In this document: piece after piece, positions 1 to 5,540 of the stretch
Layout of the letters: each line of letters opens with the position of its first letter
Position numbering within the stretch: the first letter of the stretch is position 1
Assembly: GCA_946623195.1 (NCBI GenBank)
Contig: CAMOQW010000090.1
Span: 1 to 5,540 of the forward strand
DNA: 5,540 nucleotides
Reading direction: 5' to 3'
Origin: an uncultured Prevotella sp.
GTDB lineage: Bacteria; Bacteroidota; Bacteroidia; Bacteroidales; Bacteroidaceae
Translations under genes and position numbers: made by a program
Notes under the pieces: generated by a model
What the model was told of the DNA's origin: nothing
Seen by the model: the letters and a program-made list of their open reading frames with translations, nothing else
Database searches by the model: none

Positions 1-15
1 CTGCTCCATATCAGT

Positions 16-55
16 AAATAACCCGCCCTTATTGAGCAATAAGGGCGGGTTATTT
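16..55 (-). terminator. Strong stem-loop, probable (bidirectional) terminator
   Basis: A perfect 18-bp inverted repeat (16-33 with 38-55) surrounds a 4-base loop, GAGC. The stem centre is GC-rich (CCCGCCC against GGGCGGG) and flanked by A/T pairs. It lies 60 bp past the stop codon of the minus-strand gene, so it would end that transcript. On the minus strand only a short T run (TTTA) follows, so it is not a classic intrinsic terminator, but the A/T outer pairs supply U-rich RNA at the stem base. The symmetry lets it work on either strand and for any gene approaching from the left of the window. Confidence 0.65.
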
Positions 56-67
56 CGGAATAAAGGC

Positions 68-87
68 AGGTTATTGCTCAATAACCT
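68..87 (-). terminator. Second stem-loop downstream of the outer-membrane gene
   Basis: AGGTTATTG (68-76) and CAATAACCT (79-87) are perfect reverse complements around two bases; a realistic fold is an 8-bp stem with a GCTC loop. It is part of the 21-bp repeat array and lies between the stop codon at 115-117 and the stronger hairpin at 16-55. It competes with another hairpin, 79-86 against 90-97 (CAATAACC/GGTTATTG), since both need the same CAATAACC bases. It may add to termination or protect the mRNA 3' end. Confidence 0.4.
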
Positions 88-114
88 TGGGTTATTGCGG
101 AATACCCCCGTTTT

Positions 115-1455
115 TTAGAACTTATAGTCGATACCCAGTCCGATGACGTGGTTGGTGCGTGAGTAGACCTCGCGGCCATTGTAGCCGTCGCGGGCTGCAT
201 TGCACTCCTTGGTGTAGTCGTCGTAGATAGACAGGAAGTAGCCCGCGTTGAGGCGCAGCTGCTTGGTGATGTTGACGGCGCAGCCCATGCCGAAGCTCCA
301 GCTGTCGCAGGCAAAGGAGGTGTTCTGCTGATAGTCGTCGCTCAGTCCGTAGTCGGTGCGCTGCATACCGCAGCTGAGCGTCCAGCGGTCGTTGATGTCG
401 CCCTCCACGCCGGCCAGAAACTCATGCGTGCCGTGGGTGAGCTTCTCCTGGCGGTCGTTGGCCATCTTGGCGTGCTTGTCGTCGAAGAAGTGGTATTCCA
501 GTGTGGCGCGGATGTTGTCGGCGAAGGCATAGCCTGCCGCCACGGAGAGCAGTGCCGGCATGTCGTAGCGCGTCTTCTGGCCGTCCTGGTAGGCCAGCGT
601 CTTGCTGCCCAGCGCCTGTCCGATGGCCTGCAGACTGGCCGGGTCGGTCTGCATCAGCAGTGCCGTCACCTTGTCGCCCAGTCCGGCCTCCAGGGTCTTG
701 GTGTCGTTGGGCACATTGATTTTGGTGCGGAACTCATAGCGTGCCGCCAGCGTCAGCGGACCTTGGTGGAAGTCGATGCTGACAATGGGCGTAAAGCCCC
801 ATCCGCGCTGGTTGACGTCGAGTTTCATCGATGCCAGCTCGCCCAGCAGCGGATGTCCTGCTGCCACCACGTGGCCCCGGTAGTAGCCGTCGTAGTAGTT
901 GGCGCGGAATCCTGCCGCCACGGCCAGGTTGTCCAGCAGTCGGTAGGTGACGTTCAGCTGTCCGCCGTAGATGTACTGCTTGCCCTTCATCTGCGTGTCC
1001 AGTGTGTACTGGTCGGGGGTGATGCCCTTCTGTGCCAACATGCCCGCCAGCACGACGTTGAACATGGGTACTCCGGCATCATACTCCACGAACCCGCCGC
1101 TGCCCACGATGCCGATCATGGCCGACAGGGCCAGTCGGTCGTGCTTGTAGCTGGCAAACAGAGCCGGCACGATGGGTGCCGAGGCGATGCCCTCGAACTC
1201 CTGGTGGTAGGGTGCTGTCAGCCGGATGTCGCGGTGCTGCCAGGGTTTCTGGAAGTTGAGCGACAGTTGCCATCCCTCGTGGCCCCATGCCAGTCCGGCC
1301 GGATTGGAGAATGCTGCATCGATGTCGAAGGTGGCTCCGCGGGCCATCATGCGGTCGAAGGCAATGTGATAGTTGGTGTTGGTCATCAGACCGCCGGCGC
1401 GGACGGTCATCACGGCGATGGCAAGGAGCGCCATCAGGGTTGATTTCTTCTTCAT
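115..1455 (-). CDS. Outer-membrane beta-barrel protein, OmpP1/FadL/TodX type
   Basis: This 446-aa protein is probably an outer-membrane channel for hydrophobic compounds such as long-chain fatty acids, as known for FadL; the actual substrate cannot be read from the sequence. Residues 1-20 form a clear Sec signal peptide (MKKK, then a hydrophobic stretch, likely cleaved after VRA). The mature N-terminus contains ARGATFDIDAAFSNPAGLA (about 38-56), matching the conserved OmpP1/FadL opening in which the protein begins as a plug inside the barrel. The rest alternates short aromatic-rich strands and loops and ends in GIDYKF; a terminal Phe is the usual beta-barrel assembly signal. The length is normal for the family. 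The start at 1455 is chosen because it gives the intact signal peptide. The gene diverges from the purH-mre operon and has no obvious functional link to it. Family assignment is fairly confident; function is inferred. Confidence 0.85.
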   Translation of the reverse strand: MKKKSTLMALLAIAVMTVRAGGLMTNTNYHIAFDRMMARGATFDIDAAFSNPAGLAWGHEGWQLSLNFQKPWQHRDIRLTAPYHQEFEGIASAPIVPALFASYKHDRLALSAMIGIVGSGGFVEYDAGVPMFNVVLAGMLAQKGITPDQYTLDTQMKGKQYIYGGQLNVTYRLLDNLAVAAGFRANYYDGYYRGHVVAAGHPLLGELASMKLDVNQRGWGFTPIVSIDFHQGPLTLAARYEFRTKINVPNDTKTLEAGLGDKVTALLMQTDPASLQAIGQALGSKTLAYQDGQKTRYDMPALLSVAAGYAFADNIRATLEYHFFDDKHAKMANDRQEKLTHGTHEFLAGVEGDINDRWTLSCGMQRTDYGLSDDYQQNTSFACDSWSFGMGCAVNITKQLRLNAGYFLSIYDDYTKECNAARDGYNGREVYSRTNHVIGLGIDYKF

Positions 1456-1484
1456 ATTATTGATATTGGTTGAATGTTCGGGTG

Positions 1485-1492
1485 CAAAGTTA
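1485..1492 (-). promoter_or_regulatory. Possible -7 box for the outer-membrane protein gene
   Basis: Read on the minus strand, this is TAACTTTG, a perfect match to the Bacteroidetes -7 consensus TAnnTTTG, 29 bp before the start codon at 1455. The only TTTG further upstream (1517-1520, minus strand) leaves a 24-bp spacer, longer than the usual 19-21 bp, so the -33 element is weak or missing. If used, it would leave a short leader of roughly 20-25 nt. Confidence 0.45.
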
Positions 1493-1631
1493 CAATTTTT
1501 CCATGAAACTGCCGAACAAACGGAGAATTATTTTCCGAAAACGAACACGTTTTGCCCCCTTCGTCAGCATCCGGCAGACTTGATGTACATTATTTAATAA
1601 GGCGTAGAGAAAATTTTTTTGGGGAAACATA

Positions 1632-1661
1632 TTGCGTTATGCCGTCTTTTTTGTAATTTTG
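1632..1661 (+). promoter_or_regulatory. Bacteroidetes-type sigma-ABfr promoter of the purH-mre operon
   Basis: A -33-like TTG (1632-1634) and a perfect -7 box TAATTTTG (1654-1661, consensus TAnnTTTG) are separated by 19 bp, the expected spacing for the primary sigma factor of Bacteroidetes. Transcription would begin near 1666-1669, giving a leader of only about 30-35 nt before the ATG at 1701. An A/T tract (about 1610-1620, AAAATTTTTTT) just upstream could act as an UP-like element. No other promoter of this type was noticed in the short gaps between the downstream genes, so it probably serves the whole operon. Confidence 0.7.
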
Positions 1662-1700
1662 CAGTCCGAATCAGAAATTATATAACGTTATATCAATTTT

Positions 1701-2294
1701 ATGGCAGACAACAAGAAGATTAAGACAGCGCTCATCTCCGTATTCCACAAGGATGGACTGGAGGAGCTGCTCAAGAAACTCAACGACGAGGGCGTGAAGT
1801 TCTTGTCGACCGGTGGCACACAGACCTTTATCGAATCGCTGGGCTACGCTTGCGAGAAAGTGGAAAACGTGACGACCTATCCCTCCATTCTCGGCGGTCG
1901 TGTGAAGACGCTGCATCCGAAGGTGTTCGGCGGCATCCTGGCACGTCGCGACAACGAGGGCGACCGCGCGCAGATGGCAGCATACGAGATTCCCGAAATC
2001 GACCTGGTCATCGTCGACCTCTATCCCTTCGAACAGACCGTAGCCAGCGGAGCTTCCGAGGAAGACATCATCGAGAAGATTGACATTGGCGGCATCTCGC
2101 TGATTCGTGCCGGAGCGAAGAACTTCAACGATGTGGTCATCGTTCCGTCGAAGGCCGAATACGGCGTGCTGCTCGACATACTGAACAAGCAGGGTGCCAT
2201 GACCACCAAGGAACAGCGCCGCCTGCTGGCCACGCGGGCCTTTGGCGTCAGCTCCCACTATGATACTGCCATCCACGCATGGTTTGAGAAGTAA
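1701..2294 (+). CDS. purH: Stand-alone IMP cyclohydrolase (N-terminal domain of PurH)
   Basis: This 197-aa cytoplasmic protein should carry out the last step of de novo IMP synthesis, closing the ring of FAICAR to give IMP. It shows the MGS-like PurH N-terminal fold: LISV at 11-14, STGGT at 36-40, RVKTLHPK at 67-74, DLYPF at 106-110 and IDIGG at 127-131. Residues K69, Y108, D128 and K140 sit where the proposed catalytic residues Lys66, Tyr104, Asp125 and Lys137 lie in human ATIC. The usual bifunctional PurH is about 510-590 aa, with a C-terminal AICAR formyltransferase domain. Here the protein ends at YDTAIHAWFEK, the domain boundary, with a TAA stop and only 33 bp before mreB, so no formyltransferase follows. 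The domain looks intact rather than decayed. No SD sequence precedes the start, as is common in this phylum. It leads the operon. Function is confident; the symbol applies to the cyclohydrolase half only. Confidence 0.93.
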   Translation: MADNKKIKTALISVFHKDGLEELLKKLNDEGVKFLSTGGTQTFIESLGYACEKVENVTTYPSILGGRVKTLHPKVFGGILARRDNEGDRAQMAAYEIPEIDLVIVDLYPFEQTVASGASEEDIIEKIDIGGISLIRAGAKNFNDVVIVPSKAEYGVLLDILNKQGAMTTKEQRRLLATRAFGVSSHYDTAIHAWFEK

Positions 2295-2327
2295 AAGGAT
2301 TGTAAACAGTCAAAATTAGAAGTTAGA

Positions 2328-3350
2328 ATGGGATTTTTCAGTTTTGTCCAGGAGATAGCCATGGACCTTGGCACGGCCAACACCATTATAGTCTGTGATG
2401 ATAAGATAGTGGTCGACGAGCCGTCGGTAGTAGCGCTTGAGCGCCACACAGACAAGATGATAGCTGTGGGCTCGCAGGCCAAGATGATGTATGAGAAGAC
2501 ACACGATAACATCCGCACCGTGCGCCCGCTGCGCGACGGTGTGATAGCCGACTTCTCTGCCTGTGAGCAGATGATGCGCGGACTGATCAAGATGGTGCAC
2601 ACGGGCTCGCGCCTGTTCTCGCCCTCGCTGCGCATGGTGATTGGCGTGCCGTCGGGTTCTACCGAGGTGGAGCTGCGTGCCGTGCGCGACTCAGCAGAAC
2701 ATGCCAACGGCCGCGACGTGTACCTGATTTTCGAGCCGATGGCTGCCGCCATTGGCGTAGGCATCGACGTGGAGGCCCCGGAGGGTAACATGATTGTCGA
2801 CATCGGCGGCGGCAGTACCGAGATTGCCGTCATCTCGCTGGGCGGCATCGTGTCGAACAACTCCATCCGCACGGCCGGCGACGACCTGACCTCCGACATC
2901 CAGGAGTACATGTCGCGCCAGCACAACGTGAAGGTTTCCGAGCGTATGGCCGAGCGCATCAAGATAGCCGTAGGTTCGGCACTGACCGACCTGGGCGAGG
3001 ATGCCCCCGAGAACTACGTGGTTCACGGCCCGAACCGCATCACCGCACTGCCCATGGAGGTCGAGGTGTGCTATCAGGAGATAGCCCATTGCATCGACAA
3101 GACCGTGGCCAAGATAGAGAGCGCCGTGCTCTCCGCACTGGAGAACACACCCCCCGAGCTGTATGCCGACATCGTGAAGAACGGCATCTGGCTGACGGGC
3201 GGCGGTGCCCTGCTGCGCGGTCTCGACGTGCGTCTGGCCGACAAGATCAACATTCCCTTCCATATTGCCGAAGACCCGCTGCACTCCGTGGCCAAGGGTG
3301 CCGGTGTGGCGCTGAAGAATGTGAACAACTTCTCGTTCCTGATGCGATAA
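2328..3350 (+). CDS. mreB: Rod shape-determining protein MreB (bacterial actin)
   Basis: MreB is an actin-like ATPase that forms short membrane-bound filaments and orients the elongasome that inserts lateral wall peptidoglycan. The 340-aa length is typical. Visible motifs are the phosphate-1 loop DLGTANT (13-19), GVPSGSTEVELRAVRDSA (107-123), EPMAAAIGVG (136-145), the phosphate-2 loop DIGGGSTEIAVISLGG (158-173), the AGDDL stretch (183-187) and the adenosine loop LTGGGALLRG (289-298). The N-terminal MGFFSF segment is hydrophobic and could help hold the filament to the membrane, as known for MreB in other bacteria. The ATG at 2328 puts the phosphate loop at the usual distance from the N-terminus. 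The gene lies 33 bp after the cyclohydrolase and 12 bp before mreC, so it is almost certainly cotranscribed with them. No missing key residue or frameshift was seen. Confidence 0.97.
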   Translation: MGFFSFVQEIAMDLGTANTIIVCDDKIVVDEPSVVALERHTDKMIAVGSQAKMMYEKTHDNIRTVRPLRDGVIADFSACEQMMRGLIKMVHTGSRLFSPSLRMVIGVPSGSTEVELRAVRDSAEHANGRDVYLIFEPMAAAIGVGIDVEAPEGNMIVDIGGGSTEIAVISLGGIVSNNSIRTAGDDLTSDIQEYMSRQHNVKVSERMAERIKIAVGSALTDLGEDAPENYVVHGPNRITALPMEVEVCYQEIAHCIDKTVAKIESAVLSALENTPPELYADIVKNGIWLTGGGALLRGLDVRLADKINIPFHIAEDPLHSVAKGAGVALKNVNNFSFLMR

Positions 3351-3362
3351 GCCGGAAGCTGA

Positions 3363-4232
3363 ATGAAAAACCTGCTGGACTTCCTCTTCAAGTATCACCA
3401 CTGGATTCTGTTCGTAGTGCTTGAGGCTGTCAGTGCTGTGCTGTTGTTTCAGTACAACAGCTATCAGGGCAGCGTGTGGTTCTCGTCGGCCAATGCCGTG
3501 ACGGGCTACGTCTACGACCGCTTCTCGGCCATCGAGTCGTTCTTCTCGCTGGCCAAGGTGAACGAAGAGCTGACGCTCCGCAACTATTACATGGAGCGCC
3601 AGCTGGCCCAGTTGCGCCGTCTCTACGGCGAGGCCACTGAGTCGGCTGATGCCGAAGGCCAGCGGCGGTTAGACTCATTGAGCCAATACAAGCTGATTCC
3701 TGCCAAGGTGGTGGCCAGCGAGCTGCACAAGGCCAACAACCTGATGACCATCGACCGGGGCAGCGCCGACGGCGTGGAGCCGGGCATGGGCGTGGCCTGC
3801 GGGCGCGGCATCGTGGGCGTCACCTTCCTGACCGGCAGCCACTATTCGGTGGTGATTCCTGTGCTGAACGTGACGTCGTCGCGCATCAGCTGTACCATCC
3901 GTGGCACCGGCTATTTCGGCGTGTTGCGCTGGTACGGCAAGGATGCCGGCCATGCCTTCGTGGAGGATATTCCGCGCCATGCCCGCTTCAAGCGCGGCGA
4001 CTGGGTGGAGACCAACGGCTATAGCAGCATTTTCCCGCAGGGCGTGCTGGTGGGCCAGATTGAGGAGGTCTACAATTCGAGCGATGGCCTGTCGTATAAG
4101 CTGAAGGTACGGTTGAGCACCGACTTCGGCAACCTGCGCGACGTCGTGGTCATCAGCGACAAGTCGATAGCCGAGCGCATGCGCATCATGCAGGCCGCCC
4201 GCGACTCCCTGCGTCTGAACGTGAATGAGTAG
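3363..4232 (+). CDS. mreC: Rod shape-determining protein MreC
   Basis: MreC is a bitopic inner-membrane protein whose periplasmic part scaffolds the elongasome and activates PBP2/RodA. The 289-aa sequence has the expected order: a short cytoplasmic N-terminus, one membrane helix (about 12-30), a helical coiled-coil-like stretch (about 60-108, rich in E, L, R and Q), and then the beta-rich MreC domain (about 112-268). Conserved family features are IPAKVVASE (112-120), DRGSADGVEPGMGV (131-144), GIVGVTF (149-155) and the GYSSIFPQGVLVGQI segment (219-233). The first ATG, 12 bp after the mreB stop, gives a complete membrane anchor. The C-terminal tail after the beta domain is short and charged. 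There is no sign of truncation. Confidence 0.95.
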   Translation: MKNLLDFLFKYHHWILFVVLEAVSAVLLFQYNSYQGSVWFSSANAVTGYVYDRFSAIESFFSLAKVNEELTLRNYYMERQLAQLRRLYGEATESADAEGQRRLDSLSQYKLIPAKVVASELHKANNLMTIDRGSADGVEPGMGVACGRGIVGVTFLTGSHYSVVIPVLNVTSSRISCTIRGTGYFGVLRWYGKDAGHAFVEDIPRHARFKRGDWVETNGYSSIFPQGVLVGQIEEVYNSSDGLSYKLKVRLSTDFGNLRDVVVISDKSIAERMRIMQAARDSLRLNVNE

Positions 4233-4234
4233 TT

Positions 4235-4240
4235 AGGAGG
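4235..4240 (+). promoter_or_regulatory. Strong Shine-Dalgarno sequence (AGGAGG) before mreD
   Basis: A full AGGAGG lies 12 bp before the mreD ATG at 4253, followed by a GA dinucleotide run (4240-4250). It is unusual here because Bacteroidetes ribosomes generally make little use of SD pairing, and the other genes in this window show no comparable sequence. The spacing is somewhat longer than the optimum in E. coli, but the GAGAG run gives additional closer pairing registers. It supports the choice of 4253 as the start. Confidence 0.55.
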
Positions 4241-4252
4241 AGAGAGAGAGTT

Positions 4253-4771
4253 ATGACATCGGATCTGATAAAACGTATTGTTTGGTTCTTCTTCTTTGCA
4301 GTGGCTCAGGCCATCATGCTGGGGCGTATCCACCTGTTTGGCTATGCCACTCCGCTGTTCTATGTCTATTTTGTCGCCATGTTTCCGCTCAACTATCCCA
4401 AGTGGGGCGTGCTGCTGTGGAGCTTCCTGCTGGGGCTGGTCATCGACACCTTCTCCAACACACCGGGACTGACGTCGGCATCGCTCACGCTGATAGCCGC
4501 CATACAGCCCTACTATTTCCAGCTCTTCGTGCCCCGCGACTCGGCAGAAACCCTGGAACCCTCGCTGACCAACCTGGGACGTACGAAATACGCCTACTAC
4601 ATCGTGACGCTGGTGCTGTTCTATTGCATGGTGTTCTTCACGCTGGAACTCTTCAACTTCTTCGACGTCATGGAGTGGGCCTTGTATGTGGTCACCAGTA
4701 CACTGATTACGCTGATGCTCATCTATACCATTGAGGAGGCAGCCGACATCATTAATCACGGCAAGCAATGA
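4253..4771 (+). CDS. mreD: Rod shape-determining protein MreD
   Basis: MreD is a small integral inner-membrane protein of the elongasome that works with MreC and PBP2/RodA. The 172-aa length is usual. Six hydrophobic segments can be seen, at roughly 6-23, 32-47, 51-66, 73-92, 112-134 and 141-160, with a charged loop (about 94-111) between the fourth and fifth. The stretch GLVIDTFSNTPGLTSASLT (61-79) matches the conserved MreD pattern with an acidic residue in the G-x-x-x-D motif followed by a Gly-Leu pair. MreD diverges strongly between phyla, so the assignment rests on topology, this motif and its position between mreC and mrdA. It starts 20 bp after mreC, and its TGA stop overlaps the start codon of the next gene as ATGA. 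Confidence 0.93.
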   Translation: MTSDLIKRIVWFFFFAVAQAIMLGRIHLFGYATPLFYVYFVAMFPLNYPKWGVLLWSFLLGLVIDTFSNTPGLTSASLTLIAAIQPYYFQLFVPRDSAETLEPSLTNLGRTKYAYYIVTLVLFYCMVFFTLELFNFFDVMEWALYVVTSTLITLMLIYTIEEAADIINHGKQ

Positions 4772-5540
4772 GGGACATCGGATATGACGGCAGACGCTAT
4801 GTGATAGGCGGTGTGGCCATACTGATTGTGGTGGTCTACATCCTCCGTCTGTTCCAGCTCCAGATTACCAGCGACGACTATAAGAAGAGTGCCGACTCCA
4901 ATGCCTTCCTCAAGCAGGTGGAGTTTCCGGCCCGTGGCGGCATCTTCGACCGCAATGGCAAGCTGCTGGTCTACAACCAGCCTGCCTACGACATCATGGT
5001 GGTGATGAATGAGGCCAAGGACCGGCTCGATACTGCCGACTTCTGCAACGTGCTGAATATCACCAAGGAGGAGTTCGACAGCCGCATGGCCACCATCAAG
5101 GACCGCAACAAGAATCCCGGCTACTCCCGCTTTACGCAGCAGGTGTTTATGAGCCAGCTGTCAGACAAGGACTTCTCCGTGTTCCAGGAGAAGATGTTCC
5201 GCTTTCCCGGCTTCTATATCCAGCGCCGCAGCATCCGGCAGTATGAATACCCCTTTGCCGCCCATGTGCTGGGCGACGTGGCCGAGGTGTCGCCGGCCGA
5301 CATCGAAGCCGACGAATACTATCAGCCCGGCGACTACATCGGCAAGCTGGGCGTGGAGCGCAGCTACGAGAAGCAGCTGCGTGGCGAGAAGGGCATGAAA
5401 ATCCTGCTGCGCGATGCCCACGGCCGCGTGCAGGGCCACTACCAGAACGGCAAGTTCGACAAGCGTCCCGTGGCCGGCAAGAACCTGACGCTGGCCCTGG
5501 ATGCCAAGTTGCAGGCCCTGGGCGAGCGGCTGATGGAGGG
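4768..5540 (+). CDS. mrdA: Penicillin-binding protein 2, N-terminal part (cut by window end)
   Basis: PBP2 is the class B transpeptidase that cross-links new peptidoglycan during elongation, in partnership with RodA. The first 257 codons are present and open to the right edge. Residues 11-32 form the single membrane anchor (GGVAILIVVVYILRLFQLQI). The pedestal domain follows, with ARGGIFDRNG (55-64), the YPFAAHVLGDV segment (161-171), GKLGVERSYEKQLRGEKG (192-209) and NLTLALDAKLQ (239-249), all typical of the class B PBP dimerisation region. The catalytic SxxK, SxN and KTG motifs should lie beyond the window, so activity cannot be judged. The start ATG at 4768 overlaps the mreD stop (ATGA), suggesting translational coupling. 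FtsI/PBP3 is the main alternative, but linkage to mreBCD favours PBP2. Confidence 0.93.
   Translation, partial: MRDIGYDGRRYVIGGVAILIVVVYILRLFQLQITSDDYKKSADSNAFLKQVEFPARGGIFDRNGKLLVYNQPAYDIMVVMNEAKDRLDTADFCNVLNITKEEFDSRMATIKDRNKNPGYSRFTQQVFMSQLSDKDFSVFQEKMFRFPGFYIQRRSIRQYEYPFAAHVLGDVAEVSPADIEADEYYQPGDYIGKLGVERSYEKQLRGEKGMKILLRDAHGRVQGHYQNGKFDKRPVAGKNLTLALDAKLQALGERLME

Larger units (their letters stand above)
6..110. repeat. Five-unit tandem array of 21-bp imperfect palindromes
   Basis: Five consecutive 21-bp units can be laid out at 6-26, 27-47, 48-68, 69-89 and 90-110. Units 2 to 5 share TTATT at unit positions 3-7, and all five share AATA at positions 12-15, so each unit is itself a small palindrome of the form TTATTnnnnAATAA. 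The first unit is the most degenerate and the last ends in a C-rich stretch (104-109). Unit 2 core (29-42, TTATTGAGCAATAA) and unit 4 core (71-84, TTATTGCTCAATAA) are exact reverse complements of each other. The array begins four bases past the stop codon of the minus-strand outer-membrane gene and may extend left of the window. The period and the palindromes are seen directly. A role in transcript termination or 3'-end protection is inferred; a protein-binding or REP-like role is an alternative. Confidence 0.7.

Noticed and set aside
1..114. Possible insertion-sequence end or integron-type site in the palindromic region
   Set aside because: No transposase or integrase, no target-site duplication and no terminal inverted-repeat pair were seen. 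The 21-bp periodic units explain the symmetry better.
424..1443. A 339-aa open frame on the plus strand opposite the outer-membrane protein gene
   Set aside because: It lies wholly antisense to a gene with a clear signal peptide and family motifs. Its translation is rich in H, V, Q and G with no recognisable domain, as expected from the reverse complement of GC-biased coding DNA.
1662..1700. Possible purine or PRPP riboswitch before the purH gene
   Set aside because: The predicted leader is only about 30-35 nt, too short for a purine aptamer, and no conserved aptamer pattern is visible.
2292..2327. Possible remnant of the PurH formyltransferase domain after the stop, indicating a pseudogene
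   Set aside because: Only 33 non-coding, AT-rich bases separate the stop from mreB, with no similarity to the domain, and the cyclohydrolase part is intact to its natural boundary.
2258..3401. Two long minus-strand open frames (234 and 236 aa) across mreB
   Set aside because: Both are shadows of mreB, with low-complexity composition and no promoter or domain. MreB on the plus strand accounts for the region completely.
4070..4768. A 232-aa minus-strand open frame covering the end of mreC and all of mreD
   Set aside because: It is antisense to two well-supported genes, and its composition (many Q, H, R and E) shows no fold or motif.

Overview
The window looks like chromosomal housekeeping DNA from a member of the Bacteroidota, most likely the Bacteroidales and possibly Prevotella or a relative. 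The evidence is a Bacteroidetes-type promoter (TTG, 19 bp spacer, TAATTTTG), an AT-rich leader with no Shine-Dalgarno (SD) before most genes, the wording of the MreB/MreC/PBP2 proteins, and the purine gene placed directly before mreB. The genus is an inference. Coding DNA is fairly GC-rich and the intergenic DNA is sharply AT-rich.

Layout. Bases 6-110 hold a short tandem array of 21-bp imperfect-palindrome units that fold into strong hairpins. It lies just past the stop codon of the minus-strand gene and probably terminates it. Bases 115-1455 (minus) encode a 446-aa outer-membrane beta-barrel protein of the OmpP1/FadL/TodX type with a signal peptide. Bases 1456-1700 are a 245-bp divergent regulatory region with a good promoter for the plus-strand operon and a plausible -7 box for the minus-strand gene. 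From 1701 to the right edge runs a tightly packed plus-strand operon: a stand-alone IMP cyclohydrolase (the N-terminal half of PurH only), mreB, mreC, mreD and the start of the penicillin-binding protein 2 gene (mrdA), which is cut off by the window end.

How the genes work together. MreB (cytoplasmic actin-like filament), MreC (periplasmic scaffold), MreD (membrane protein) and PBP2 (transpeptidase) are core parts of the elongasome (Rod complex), which builds the lateral cell wall. RodA would be expected just beyond the right edge. The leading gene makes IMP, the last step of de novo purine synthesis, so transcription from the single recognisable promoter would couple a purine enzyme to cell-shape genes. 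The PurH homologue ends cleanly at the domain boundary, so the AICAR formyltransferase step must be encoded elsewhere.

No mobile element, CRISPR array, tRNA or rRNA was seen. I found no convincing novel multi-gene system. The points most worth a second look are the 21-bp palindromic array, the split PurH, and the unusually strong SD sequence in front of mreD.
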